From: Malachius bipustulatus
Lineage: Eukaryota; Arthropoda; Insecta; Coleoptera; Melyridae
Assembly: GCA_910589415.1 (NCBI GenBank)
Contig: OU342637.1
Coordinates: 38,656,162-38,720,161, forward strand
Length of the DNA stretch: 64,000 nt
Reading direction: 5' to 3'
In this document: positions 1 to 10,333 of the stretch, piece after piece
How the letters are laid out: every line of letters starts with the position of its first letter
Numbering within the stretch: position 1 is the stretch's first letter
Program-made: the position numbers and the translations under genes
Notes under the pieces: generated by a model
What the model was told of the DNA's origin: nothing
The model's input: the letters and a program-made list of their open reading frames with translations, nothing else
Database searches by the model: none

Positions 1-366
1 GACAACGCGCGAGTCCACACGTGCATGGTCGCAATGGCGAAATTGGACGAATTGAAGTTCGAATAGCTTCAAGACCCAACCTACTCACCAGACCTAGCTC
101 CGAGTGACTTTTTTTTGTTCCCCAACTTGAAAAAATTTCTGGGTGGGAAAAAATATGGGTCAAATACCGAAGTTGAAGAGGCAGTAAACCTGTATTTTTC
201 AGGTTTACCTAAAGAATTTTTTTCTGATGGCCTGAAGGGTTGGGAAAAGCGTTTGACCAAATGTATTGACTTGCGTGGAGGCTATGTCGAGAAATAAATT
301 TTTGTTTCGCTTGAATTATGTGTTTTTCTTCAAAAGGCCGGAAACTTTTCAAATGACCCTCGTAAT
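1..366 (+). mobile_element. 3' end of a mariner-type transposon
   Basis: The reading frame from base 1 begins at an Asp-Asn-Ala, the second catalytic Asp of mariner transposases. It continues through a YSPDLAPSD block holding the third catalytic Asp and ends with TKCIDLRGGYVEK at a TAA (295-297). One in-frame TAG at 64-66 makes it a pseudogene. About 70 bp further on, a GGCC...TTTTCA...CCTCGTA terminus resembles the ends of the mariner at 3502-5794, so this is the distal end of a related copy. Its 5' part lies outside the window. It sits in the EXOSC2 intron upstream of the first visible exon. Confidence 0.85.
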
Positions 367-475
367 ACCAACTTGCGCTATCGGTCAATGTTTGAATCTG
401 CGAAATACGATTCGTAATACGATTCGTATAAATAATTACGTTTTCTATTACATTTACAAGAATATATATTTGCAG

Positions 476-713
476 AGGTCACGGTACCTATGAAGAAGAT
501 GGATACCTGAAATCTTCCGTTGCGGGAGTCAAAGGGCAGATAAACAGCCTGATATTTGTCAGACCACTTAAGAGCAGATATAACGGAGAAGTGGGAGATG
601 TCATTGTTGGTAGAATCACTGAAGTTCAACAAAAACGATGGAAAGTTGACACAAATTCAAGATTAGATTCTATGCTTCTCTTGTCATCTGTTAATCTACC
701 TGGAGGGGAACTG
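476..713 (+). CDS. EXOSC2: Exosome complex component RRP4 (EXOSC2), internal exon with S1 domain
   Basis: First visible exon of the RNA exosome cap subunit Rrp4/EXOSC2, which helps hold the six-subunit PH ring together and feeds RNA into the channel in nucleus and cytoplasm. A TTTGCAG acceptor precedes it and a GTAAAG donor follows. One base (476) completes a split Arg codon, then about 79 codons read on without a stop in phase 0. Family blocks visible include HGTYEEDG, the S1-domain stretch GEVGDVIVGRITEVQQKRW and DTNSRLDSMLLLSSVNLPGG, which closely match the known family. Roughly the first 50 residues must be encoded upstream of the window. The 5.3-kb intron after it is full of TEs. Confidence 0.95.
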
Positions 714-904
714 GTAAAGATTTTTTAATTTTATTTATTTGTTTAGTATTTAGTATTCAGAAGAAAACAATTATTATTATTATTATTATCCTCGGTTTGA
801 AATGAACTCGAGGCCTTACTGTAGTGCTAAGAAGGATTTAGGAAAAACTGAATTCACATTGAAAATTTTTATTGTAGCTGCTATAATGATAATAATTTAT
901 GATA
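714..904. other. Intron start with AT-rich microsatellites
   Basis: Start of the EXOSC2 intron after the donor at 714. It holds an (ATT)n tract near 768-790 and a (TAA)n tract near 896-923. The second tract probably belongs to the 3' tail of the LINE that follows on the opposite strand. No coding sequence seen. Confidence 0.6.
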
Positions 905-3480
905 ATAATAATAATAATAACAATAACATTTATTAACAAAGTGCTGCAAATACAACAAAGGTCAACAAGTCAGTCAAACATTATATCAAGCTTTTACTAC
1001 ATTGCTTCCCTCTCACAGTATCCAAGAAATTCGTCAACACTATAAGGCTCACACTCCACAATGCATGTAGGTCTGTATCTTTTTCTTGAAGAGACTCAGG
1101 TTCTCTAGTCCTCTTAGACTCTCAGGAATGGAATTTATGAGCTTGAGGCACATGTATTGGGTATGTTGCTGAGTTAGTGAGAGTGATCGTCTCGGATACA
1201 AGTACGGAAAAATCTGCTGCGTGCTGTTACAGTTTATATATTCCTCAAAAAGATGTTCTGAAAGAATAGAAGGCAGCCATAGATGTAAAGCCCAGCCAGA
1301 GTCATTAGTCCATTGTTCCTGAATACTCCCCGACACGACTCTCTACACTTGAGTCGAAACATCGTTCTTATAGCAGTTTTCTGCATTAAGAAAATTTTCT
1401 TTGTGTGACTACTATTTCCCCAAATTATTATACCATAATTTAGGAGTGATTGAAAGTTCGAGAAGTATACACACCTCAGGACATCTACATCCACCTGACC
1501 ATTCAATATATGGAGAGTGTAGACAACAGACGCCAGCTTCTTCCGGAGAATCGTGACGTGCTGTTCTCAGCTCAAATGCATGTCAATGTGTATGCCCAAA
1601 CACCTTGCAAAACTGCCAACGCAAATGCTGCTATCACGGTGTTCAAAGACTTCCGGCAAATTTCTTTTTTATCTGCTAGTACTGAAGGCAACACATTCAG
1701 TCTTGTCCGTATTCAGTATTAGCTTGTTTTCATTGCACAACTGTTGTGTAATATCTAATGCAGTATTTATACTGTGAGTTATTGAGTTGAGATCTCTATT
1801 TATCAGTAGAATGTTTGAGTCATCTGCATAGAGAACTGCTTTTTGAGTGTTTTGATCAAATACACTGGGTAGGTCATTTATATACATCACAAAAAGAAGA
1901 GGCCCCAATATGCTGCCTTGTGGTACTCCCATCTTGATGATTTTTTTCTTTGAGGTATAGCTGTCTCCTTCAGTTTCTACAGTCACCACTTGCTCTCGAT
2001 TGGTTAGATAGCTCTTTAAAAGGAGGAGCTGTCTATCTCTGATTCCTATTATAGCCTCAAGCTTAAGCAGGAGAAGATCATGCTCTACACAATCAAACGC
2101 CTTAGACATGTCTAAGAAAACATAAAGTGGAATCTCTCCTCTCTCTAGTGTCTCAAGTATGGACTGTGTGAGCTCATAAATTGCTGTTACTGTGCTTCTA
2201 TCTTTGATGAAACCGTGTTGTTTTGATGAAAAAATCTGAAACTTTCTACAGAAATTTATTAGTCTATTTGCCATTATTTTTTCAAATATTTTTGAGAACG
2301 AAGACAGCAGACTTATGGGACGATAGTTGCTTAGGTCTTCATGGGTCCCTTTTTTGTGAACTGCCATTTTTAGTGCTTCTGGGAAAATGCCTTCGTTAAA
2401 AGCAGCATTTATTATATGAGTCAGGAGTCTGACTATGGCATTTATGGATTTTTTTATTATCTTGTTTGGTATGTGATCGTATCCATACGAATTGCTATTT
2501 TTTAATTTTTTGATGGTAGAAATCGTTTCCTCCTCTGTCACCTCAAACATGTAGAATGATTTTTCCAGACGATTAATGGACGGTTGCGAAGAGTCCGATT
2601 GTAGTGTTTTCTTGGATGGATTATCAGTGAAGTATTCATTAAATTTATTTGCAGTTCCTTCTGGATTTCCTGAAGGCAGTTGTTTACTTGATTTTTGAGA
2701 TCGGTTAGCTAGAAGATTGACTACCTCCCATGTAGCCTTTGATTTGTTTGATGATGTTTCAATTTTTTTCCCATAGAAAGATCGCCGCATCTCAGTCATC
2801 AAAGGCATCAAAGTCTTTTTTTTTTTGTTATTTTATATAAATCTACAAGAGTGGGCTCTGTTCTCGAGACGATGTATAGGATATCCAATTGTTTTTTTAA
2901 CGAAGTTACTTCAGGTGTAAGGAGACATTTATTCCTTAATTGTTGTCGTGTCTTTATAATTATTGTTATTTGAAAATATTTTTCAAATTTCTCTGTGTAT
3001 ATCCCGGAAAAGAAATCCCACAGAGAGTCAACATTGTCTGGAGGCATTTTATGCAACTCATCCCAATCAGTATCAAGCAGAGCGTCCAAAAACCCCCGAC
3101 AGCTTCATCCTTGTATCTCCTGGTTCTAATCACTTCACTTTCGAATTGACACCGAATTGATGGACAGCAGAAAAGCTGTGCAGCATGATCAGAAATGTGC
3201 TCCTCAATTACTGAGGATTTACCCTCTTCAAGGTTTGTAAATATGTCATCGATGCATGTGCGACTATAAGGGGTAATTCTGGTTGGTTCCTCAACAGTAA
3301 CATTGATTAAATTTTAAAACTGTTGATAGGTGCTCAATAAAAACTTTATTGTTTTAGAGTTTTTATTGAGCTCGGTTATCCTAGATTTGATCTAGTTAGT
3401 AAAGCTCACGAGTATCTGCAAAACAGTATTTAAGTCTCAATAGCTCCCTTAACCTCATTTCTGGTACACATTAAAAAGGT
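905..3480 (-). mobile_element. 5'-truncated Jockey/CR1-type LINE
   Basis: Minus-strand non-LTR retrotransposon with an (ATT)n-like 3' tail at the low-coordinate end, typical of target-primed insertion. Reading downward from about 3400 it contains the C-terminal part of an APE-type endonuclease (EEPTRIT, TCIDDIFTN, SDH), a linker, a reverse transcriptase and the usual C-terminal YFSNFQSLLNYGIIIWG region. Frames are broken in several places, so the copy is dead. The upstream edge blurs into unrecognised sequence before the mariner at 3502. Jockey versus CR1 clade cannot be decided by eye. Confidence 0.85.
1049..3330 (-). pseudogene. LINE ORF2 pseudogene (endonuclease C-terminus, RT, C-terminal domain)
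   Basis: Longest open piece is 2811-1669 (380 codons) with the RT blocks NYRPISLLSSFSKIFEKIM, KQHGFIKDRST, FLDMSKAFDCVEHD, MGVPQGSILGPLLF and the catalytic LYADDS. An overlapping linker (3089-2808) lies upstream and two overlapping C-terminal pieces (1506-1234 and 1336-1049) lie in shifted frames. At least three frameshifts separate the pieces. Endonuclease residues up to the SDH motif are readable near 3100-3330, but the N-terminal endonuclease and ORF1 are absent. Confidence 0.85.
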
Positions 3481-4116
3481 TTAGAAGTACCTATCTAAAT
3501 AAGAGGGTCGTTTGAATAGTTTCAGGCCTTATCGACAAAAAGTATTAATAAAATTGTTTTCTTTCACTGTCCGATGGATGCGTGTTGATATGTGTATCCT
3601 ATAACAATTTCTCAAGTCATTCCAGCCAGTATTTAGCTAATGATATTGTTACAAAGTTGACAAGTAATATTTTTTATCAACAATGGATGAAAACGAGCAG
3701 CACCCGGTGATAAAGTTTCTTCATTTGAAAGGAAAAAAAACTCAAGAGAAGTTGAAGAAAAGAAGAAAAGATAATTAGGACTCAATGTCGGTGAACTATC
3801 TCCTTCATATTCAATTGTGAAACATTGGGTGGCCGTGTAAAAACGTGGTCGTACCACTGCTCTTTATGATGAACGTTCTGGGCGACCAAAAACTGTTTCA
3901 ACTACTGAAGACATCGATTTAGTGCATGAAACTGTGATGGAAAAACGCCGATTGGCAGTTAAGGAGATTGCTGAGTCTTGTGGGACATCAGGTGAATGGG
4001 TACACAAGACTTTACAGAAGAATTTAAATGGTTGAAAAACCTGGGTTCATCAACCTACTCCCCAGACCAAACAACAGTCAATGCAATGGATCGAGGTTAG
4101 AGAAACAGTTCTGAAG

Positions 4117-5374
4117 AAGACGAAGGTCCCCGTGCGGTTGAGTACCCATCGGGCGCGTCCCCAGGTGGCGGATAGGGGGAAGGCCTTACAATGAGCGGAA
4201 GTGAGTAGGGTTAGCAGTGGTAATAGAGCTCGTCGGAGGTAAAATTCTAGACTGGTAGCTCAGAAAGCCCTGCCGCGGACCACCTCCCCTAACATAGTTG
4301 TCGTGTCGTGACTAAAGGTCTGCATTAGGGGCAACGGCACCAGAGACGTCCGACTGTGGAATCTCTGATATACCGTATCATCTGCTGTCGTGGTCACGTT
4401 CCGCGCACAGAGAGATGCGGGGGTCTGGGCTTAATCGCCGGAACCAAGAGGAGACAATCTCACTAAAAAACCTAAATCCTAAGGCGGGGGTCCAGGCTGA
4501 TGGGATGCGTGACTGGATAGAAGACCAGCCCTACTGGATTCAACCTTGGGGCACCCCACTGTATCAATTCCCTCACATTTGCATGCGGGGCTCTGCATAG
4601 GTGGAACACCCTTCCCTAGCTACTCGTGGGATCAACCATGGTAAGAAACAAAAAAACCAAGAAATCGCGGGACATCACCGCAAAACAGATTGCTGACCGA
4701 GCGGGGCTTGTAACCCGTCAAGACAGTCGGCAATCTAAACAATCCTTGTGCTCGATACCACCTCGAACGCAAGAAGAATGCCCACTCATTGGCAAGAAAA
4801 GGAGCATCGACACCCTTCATAGGACCAGAACCATTCTGTGGCTTCGAAGATACTTTCTTCAAGCAGAACTCCAAAAGGAAGAAGAAAACTGAAAGAAACA
4901 CATTGGAGGAACTTCTCAGGGTTGAGACAAGCCAAAGAACTTCTCGGGAATTTTAACCGAGAGAGGTCGAAGATACTCTTCAACCTCAGCAAGGAACGTC
5001 TCAGAGCACTGACGGGATTCCTAACGGGACATTGCAAGCTCAAGGAACACCTGAGGAAGTTAAGCATAGAAGAAAATGGCGTCTGCAGATTCTGCGGGAA
5101 AGGAGATGAGACACCACGTCACCTGCTGCTCAACTGCGATGCGATAGAACTCAAAAGAAGTAATGTTCGGGGCCACCACCAGCTAGAGGCAGGGAATTTA
5201 CCCGACCTTGATCCTCTCAAAATCCTGAAGTTTCTCAAGGAAACGGACCTGGAGAGGGTGCTTCACTAACGGGATTCCACACCAGGCGAAGCACAGTAGA
5301 GGGGATACAATAGATCTTTTAGGTCGCAGTAACTTGATCATCCTCAAAAATACAAGTACAAATACAAGACGAAG
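4117..5374 (+). mobile_element. Internally deleted R1/I-like LINE with 9-bp target duplication
   Basis: The insert 4126-5365 is flanked by perfect AAGACGAAG copies (4117-4125 and 5366-5374). It opens with a GC-rich 5' leader (GTCCCCGTGCGG...), has an ATG at 4638 that begins a basic ORF1-like peptide (MVRNKKTKKSRDITAKQ), then passes without a normal ORF2 into an ORF2 C-terminus and 3' UTR ending in (TACAA)-like repeats. Only about 1.24 kb remains of an element that should be several kb. This is an end-to-end deletion derivative, not a simple 5' truncation. Confidence 0.7.
4838..5269 (+). pseudogene. LINE ORF2 C-terminal zinc-knuckle fragment
   Basis: 143 codons carrying the end of the ORF2 protein of R1/I-like LINEs. 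A TGHCKLKEHL motif is followed by a CRFCGKGDETPRHLLLNC knuckle (Cys-X2-Cys-X8-His-X4-Cys) and a leucine-rich tail ending in ERVLH. The same arrangement occurs at 10334-10783 in a second LINE. No RT is present upstream. The first residues (MASKILSSSRT) span the internal deletion joint. Confidence 0.75.
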
Positions 5375-5794
5375 ATCGTTCTTTATGTGAAAAAAGTGTT
5401 TGCAACAGTTTTTTGGAACAGCCGAGGGATTATTATGATTGAGTACGTTCAGAAAGATGAAATCATCAACGAACCCTATTGAGCCGCATTTTTGAATCGA
5501 TTGAACGCCAAAATCAAGAAAAACGACCACACTTGGCCAAGAGGAAAGTTGTGCTGTTTCACCAGGACAACATAGGGCGCAGACATGCTTGGTCACAACT
5601 CCGTAAATAGAAAAAATTGCATGAACCGAAATTCGAATTGCTTTCTCACCTACCCTATCCAGTCGATTAAGCTCCCAATCTGTTTCTAAATTTGAAATAA
5701 ATGCTCGGGGGGGGGGGGGGGGGGAATACATTTTGTCTTGGTTCAAAATCTGTGTTAGTCTTGAAAAGGCCTGAAACTTTTCAGACAATCCTCG

Positions 5795-6024
5795 TAGTTA
5801 AGATGTAGACGAGTGAATTAATGCGAAGGAGAGCACAAGTAGTGAGTTTACTGTTTTGCAGATTATTCTTTGCTCCTTTCCAAGTCCTGTTGAAGAAAAT
5901 CATGAGGATTTTCACTATTAATGTAAATTTTTGTTTACTTTAGTTTGGTAGTTTGGAGGCCCGAGTTATAATAATGCTACGTACAAAAGTTTTAAGACTA
6001 ATTTTTACCGCATGATAATTTCAG
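5795..6024. other. Intron sequence before EXOSC2 exon
   Basis: About 230 bp between the mariner end and the next EXOSC2 acceptor. AT-rich, ending in a weak polypyrimidine tract and ATTTCAG acceptor (to 6024). No other feature seen. Confidence 0.6.
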
Positions 6025-6159
6025 AGAAGAAAATCTGCCGAAGATGAGCAAATGATGAGACAATATTTACAAGAAGGTGATTTAATAAGTGCCGAAGTAC
6101 AAAATGTTTATTCAGATGGATCGCTATCACTGCACACTCGAAGTTTAAAATATGGCAAG
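6025..6159 (+). CDS. EXOSC2: EXOSC2 exon (end of S1 domain)
   Basis: A 135-bp, 45-codon exon in phase 0 at both ends. It begins RRKSAEDEQMMRQYLQEGD and ends SLHTRSLKYGK, matching the conserved S1-KH linker region of Rrp4. The acceptor is ATTTCAG and the donor GTAATA. It joins in frame to the exon ending at 713. The next exon is 26,268 bp away because at least twenty TE insertions lie between. Confidence 0.95.
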
Positions 6160-7032
6160 GTAATATTTTTTTTTTTATATAATAATTGTGTTTATAAAGC
6201 AATTAGCAGTTTACACTATGCTGATGAATTTTGAACTGTATACTCGTGAAAAATTCTGTTTTTATTCGATCAAAAGTGAATTGAATAAAAGTTTCACATA
6301 ACCATTGATCTAAAAATAATAAAAAACAGCGGATATGGACACCAACCACCCTCGGTTGGTGGCCAATTTAATGAGCCCTAACTCTCCTAACTCTTTGATG
6401 ATGCAGAGCACGCTTTAGTTTTTTCTGGTATACAGTAATATCCTGTCTGGCGCTATTTGACCGTATCTGTCTGGCGCTATTTGACTGTACCTATCTAGCA
6501 GCCTAGCATAATATTATATGCTTTTCGAGAAACATAAACCAAGATTTTATTTTGATATTACAAAAATTCATCAATCTGTTAAAAATAAAAATGTTTTATA
6601 TTACAAAACACTTGATTGACATCATAAACATCACAATTACAATTACAATAATTGTAATTGTGTGTGTAGAGTGAGGGTCAAAACGCGCAGAGACACTAAA
6701 GACATCAGGTCTCGATCGAGGTATAATTCCAACTCTATCACTACATCACTCTACATCACAAGACTAACAGCAGGTATTATAAAGGCTCATTAAGTTAACG
6801 CCAGATTTCTGTGGCCATTTCTGAAGAAGGTATCGAGTCTAAGTGGAAATTTTTTTAATTTATCTCTATTCTTGACATGAAAGTATGTAATTACAAAAAT
6901 GTTAATGAAAGTCATTTGACGTCGATATTAGCTTCAAAATCGAGTACATAAATCTGCCCGTTAGCCTAATGAGCCTTTATAATATTGGCTGTTATAGTTT
7001 CAGTATCTACAAAATTACAATAACAAAAATAT
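6160..7032. other. Intron segment, mostly unassigned
   Basis: Start of the giant EXOSC2 intron. It holds a short direct repeat of TGTCTGGCGCTATTTGAC near 6445-6485 and a LINE 3' scrap (listed separately) at 6631-6727. The remainder is AT-rich with no open frame of interest. Confidence 0.5.
6631..6727 (-). mobile_element. LINE 3'-UTR scrap (same family as 18085-19584)
   Basis: Reading on the minus strand, CTCGATCGAGAC...GTGTCTCTGCGCG...GACCCTCAC followed by a (TTGTAA)-type tail matches the 3' end of the LINE at about 19374-19584. This is a very short 5'-truncated copy. The tail also forms a CAATTA hairpin. Confidence 0.6.
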
Positions 7033-7530
7033 TGTTACAGGTCTCACAATTATTATAAAATCACCACCACTAAAGTCTGCAAAATGCCTTTATACTCTAA
7101 CACAAGTACAACTTATAACCTCTAAATCTAAATAATCAATAAACACAGCTGTCCTCTCGTCTCCACTCACAGATATTACACCACTTGTCTATTCTTTACA
7201 ATCCGCTATATATCACTACTGGCTTCCTTACTTCAGACTTCACTTCACTTCCACATTCAAGTTACTACTACTGTAAAAGCGCCGACAGCTCCGCTTTTAT
7301 ATCACTGGCCGTGGATTCTGGAAATGTCAGATTGTTCGCGAAACCACTCTGGTATTTAATAGAACGCACAACTGTCCGTCAATGTGTCATTCCTGATATG
7401 GGTCGAATTGTCGCGACATTGCCTTCCATAGGCTAAACCATTATAAAAACATGTAAACAAACAATAATTGTGAAACTGGAATTTTCAAGAAACAAAACTG
7501 ATAGAATTTTTCGAGAGTGGTCTCGTTACA
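7033..7530 (-). repeat. Gypsy D 3' LTR
   Basis: Begins TGTTACAGGTCTCAC and ends GGTCTCGTTACA on the + strand, equivalent to the LTRs at 20959, 28982, 34471 and 61060. A purine-rich tract on the minus strand (complement of CTGCCCCCCTTCT, 7531-7543) abuts it and is the expected polypurine tract. Flanked on the left by ATAT. Confidence 0.8.
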
Positions 7531-7570
7531 CTGCCCCCCTTCTATTTTCGAGCGTCTCGCTTGAACGAAC

Positions 7571-7768
7571 TTATTTGCTGTCTCCATAGTAGGGCGCCAG
7601 ACGATTCAGGTGGACCATCTTCATCTTGCACTTGGGGGCACCGCTTCGCTGAATCCGATACGCTATGTCATTTATCCTTTTGATAATGGTGTAAGGTCCT
7701 TCCCAGGATGGCGTAAACTTGGGCAACAAACCCTTCTTCCTAGTTGGATTACATCCCGCCCGGATGTA
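7571..7768 (-). pseudogene. Gypsy D integrase C-terminus (GPY/F module)
   Basis: Minus-strand frame containing PTRKKGLLPKF, SWEGPYTIIKRINDIAYRI and KMKMVHLNRLAP, the GPY/F chromodomain-like end of Gypsy integrase. The reading is cut upstream where the piggyBac-related sequence begins near 7752. The rest of integrase resumes at 12054. Confidence 0.8.
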
Positions 7769-8131
7769 TTGTTTCAATTATTTCTGTAGGTATTGTTGTA
7801 ATATGTTGTTAGAAAATGCTCCTAATGACAAATAGGGATAAATAAACATTTTTCACATGATATGGATCCGAGACAACATGTGCATAGGTATGATGACGAA
7901 AGTTGTAAAGAAAGTAAAATTACAATAGGAAAAGAACTACACTAATTTATTGTAACATTTTTTATTGCCCAGAAACACAATACAAACCAATTTTCAGACA
8001 TAAACGATCCCTACTCCTAATGGTAAATTATGAAGCAACTGCCTGGACACAATCCTGGCTGTTCTGGACACATCTGACAGTGGTATATTTTTTCGAATTT
8101 TTTGTTTGTGGCATTCCCTACATCTTTTTCT

Positions 8132-8853
8132 TACGCCGCGTCCTAGCTGCATCCGGGGACTGCGTTGCGTGCGTTGCGTGCGTGCGTTGCGGGGAACGAT
8201 TAAAATAAAACACATGCAAAGCAATGGGAGTGTCCTCAGTAGACGCGTTTGCCCGCAAAGTCGTACGATAAAACGACACCGCAACGCACGCATTGTTTTA
8301 AATTGAAATATTTAGTTTTTTCATCTGTCAAAATCTTGCGATTTTTGCGGCGGGCAGGAAATTTTTTTAATTTCGATTGCCTTCGTGCCAAAGCGAAACA
8401 TTTTGTGCAATAAGAAATCTATTTTACAAGAACAAGAGTCAAGGTACACTGGGAATGTGAAAATGTCTCGAATTTAGGTTTTTAAAGTAAGTATGAGGTC
8501 TATTAACTTCTTTTGTAGACCTTTTTATATTTAACCTACCTGCTATTTATCTATCTATCAAATCTATACCTATTTCTATAGATTACTTGCGTCTTATTGT
8601 TTCTTTCTCTTAAGTAACATGTTTCTTTCTGTGATTTTCAAGTCTTTCAAGCTCCAACAACCTACTGGTTTCCAAATTAAAACGTATTTAATCTGAAGCT
8701 GCACCAGAAATAGTTGGATTGGAAACCATTTTCTCGCCCGCACCGCACGCATTCAGTAGGACACACTCAAAATTTCTCGTGCGAGTTTGCGTTGCGTGCG
8801 TTCCCCGCATCGCACGCAACGCATTACCCGGATGCAGCTAGGACACGGCGTTA
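8132..8853. mobile_element. MITE with TGCG-rich subterminal repeats inside piggyBac
   Basis: Near-identical inverted ends of about 25 bp (ACGCC-G-(C/T)-GTCCTAGCTGCATCC) bound 8134-8851, with TA on each side (8132-8133, 8852-8853). Removing it rejoins the transposase frame as GETI-RKRCRECH, which supports these limits. Both ends carry clustered TGCGTTGCG/GCGTGCG repeats. No coding capacity. TA duplication fits Tc1/mariner-like mobilisation, but superfamily is not certain. Confidence 0.7.
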
Positions 8854-9905
8854 TAGTTTCTCCTTTATTGTTCAAGGCCAAAATTTTTGTAGGGTAGTGC
8901 TCCTGAACTTAAGCACTATTTACTCTTCTTTCCCTATTGCCCTTTACATCTAAAAGTTCTTCTAACACTGCTAAACGAAAATCATAAAATGTAAGTTTTT
9001 TACCCGACAACTTTTGATAAAGAAAATATTAATTTAGCAACATCAGTTGTATTATATGTATCCCCATCCCCAGCTTTCTATACCAACGTAGTGTTTTTCT
9101 TTCACATGGGTAGTAGGAATTCATCTGGTCCTGCATATCCACACCACTCATGTATTTGTTTTATTCAACAACTGGTAAGGGCTTTTGTTTTGGTCTGTGT
9201 TTCTTTTGTCTGTGTATTCAACCATATCATTTTGCCATTCTGTGGAAATATACAAGACATCACGCTTGTGCCTCCACTTGCCCACCATAACTTTATTGCA
9301 GTATCTTGCACATGTCTCTCCTTTGCTTAATTTTTTTGAAATCACTTCCTTAGGATTGCCCTTTCTATCTTTTCGCAGTGTTCCAGTACAATAATATGTT
9401 CTATTTTCTAGTAGATCTTCTGTCAATTGAAAACTGTTATAGAAATTGTCCATGTAAATGGAATGGCCAGAATTCAGTTTCCCTTCCATCAGACTAAATC
9501 CAACCTTTGAGGCATGGCCTTTACCTCCGAGATCCTCGAGAACTCCGGTATAGACTCGAGTATTCAAAATTAGACCATCAAGTTCAGTCAACATATACAA
9601 TTTTATGCTGTACTTATGGCGTTTATTTTGTATGTATTGGCGAAAAATAAGACGGCCTCTCCACAGGACCATAGACTCATCTAGAGAGAAGAAGACAGAA
9701 GGCAAGTATACTCAATGATTAATTCATAAAAGAGTGAATTGCAGGTCAATGAGTATAAAGCACATAGAGTGCAATTACTAGCCTGTTAGATGGGGTCGGA
9801 GAATTCTCCATCACCCTAACAGTTGTCATGATGGCAGTGGCCGAAACCCCAACTAGAGAGTTTGCTTCCGCATCCAACAGCAGAGCCTTCCAGAGTACCA
9901 AATCA

Positions 9906-9949
9906 AGCACAGACACGTGTTTCGTTCTACTGGAACTCATCAGTGTGCT
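9906..9949 (-). ncRNA. Type I hammerhead ribozyme
   Basis: On the minus strand the order is AGCACA, CUGAUGA, a stem GUUC-CAGUA-GAAC, GAAA, CACGUG, UC, UGUGCU. Stem I is AGCACA/UGUGCU (6 perfect pairs), stem II GUUC/GAAC, and stem III is the self-complementary CACGUG with no loop. The conserved CUGANGA and GAAA core boxes are intact and the cleavage site follows GUC (between + bases 9912 and 9911). A loopless palindromic stem III is what Penelope-type ribozymes use, normally cutting as dimers. Confidence 0.9.
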
Positions 9950-10333
9950 GCACCCGGAGTGTCTGGAGGATGCTGTCGGATGAATGGAAGTTGGCCCCTC
10001 TTAAGCCAAGAATTAACACGGATCTCCGTGTGGTGTAGATAGAGCGACATCTAACGGTCAGTTTAAAGAACTAACCGTGAGTTCACTCTAAGTTAATTGC
10101 AGTTCCAGACACTACCAATGCCAGTCGATGACAATCGAATAATGAAGAAGACAGAAGGCAAGTATACTCAATGATTAATTCATAAAAGAGTGAATTGCAG
10201 GTCAATGAGTATAAAGCACATAGAGTGATCATGACAACTGTTAGGGTGATGGAGAATTCTCCGACCCCATCTAACAGGCTAGTAATTGCACTCTATGTGC
10301 TTTATACTCATTGACCTGCAATTCACTCTTTTA

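Larger units (their letters stand above)
3683..5700 (+). pseudogene. mariner transposase pseudogene (two halves)
   Basis: Start ATG at 3683 opens MDENEQHPVIKFLHLKGK; the HTH region reads on to about 4125 with frameshifts and a TGA near 4034. The second half resumes at 5375 with a block related to the mariner catalytic region: VFWNSRGIIMIEYVQKDE, then a LAKRKVVLFHQDN block containing the second catalytic Asp. Joining across the 9-bp duplication at 4117-4125/5366-5374 gives mariner-like sequence on both sides, so the gene was contiguous before the LINE landed. Several stops make it inactive. Confidence 0.8.
3502..5794 (+). mobile_element. mariner transposon split by a LINE insertion
   Basis: Inverted termini of about 26 bp (3503-3528 and 5768-5793) share GTTTCAGGCC at their inner edge and are flanked by TA on both sides, the mariner target duplication. 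The copy is interrupted at 4126-5365 by an internally deleted LINE. Without that insert it would be about 1.05 kb. An 18-base G run at 5707-5724 interrupts the 3' part, and the C-terminal transposase block seen at window start (YSPDLAPSD) is largely missing here. Confidence 0.85.

Noticed and set aside
8106..8306. Arg/Cys-rich frame over the TGCG repeats
   Set aside because: Produced by the GCGTTGCG subterminal repeats of the MITE; no relation to the flanking transposase.
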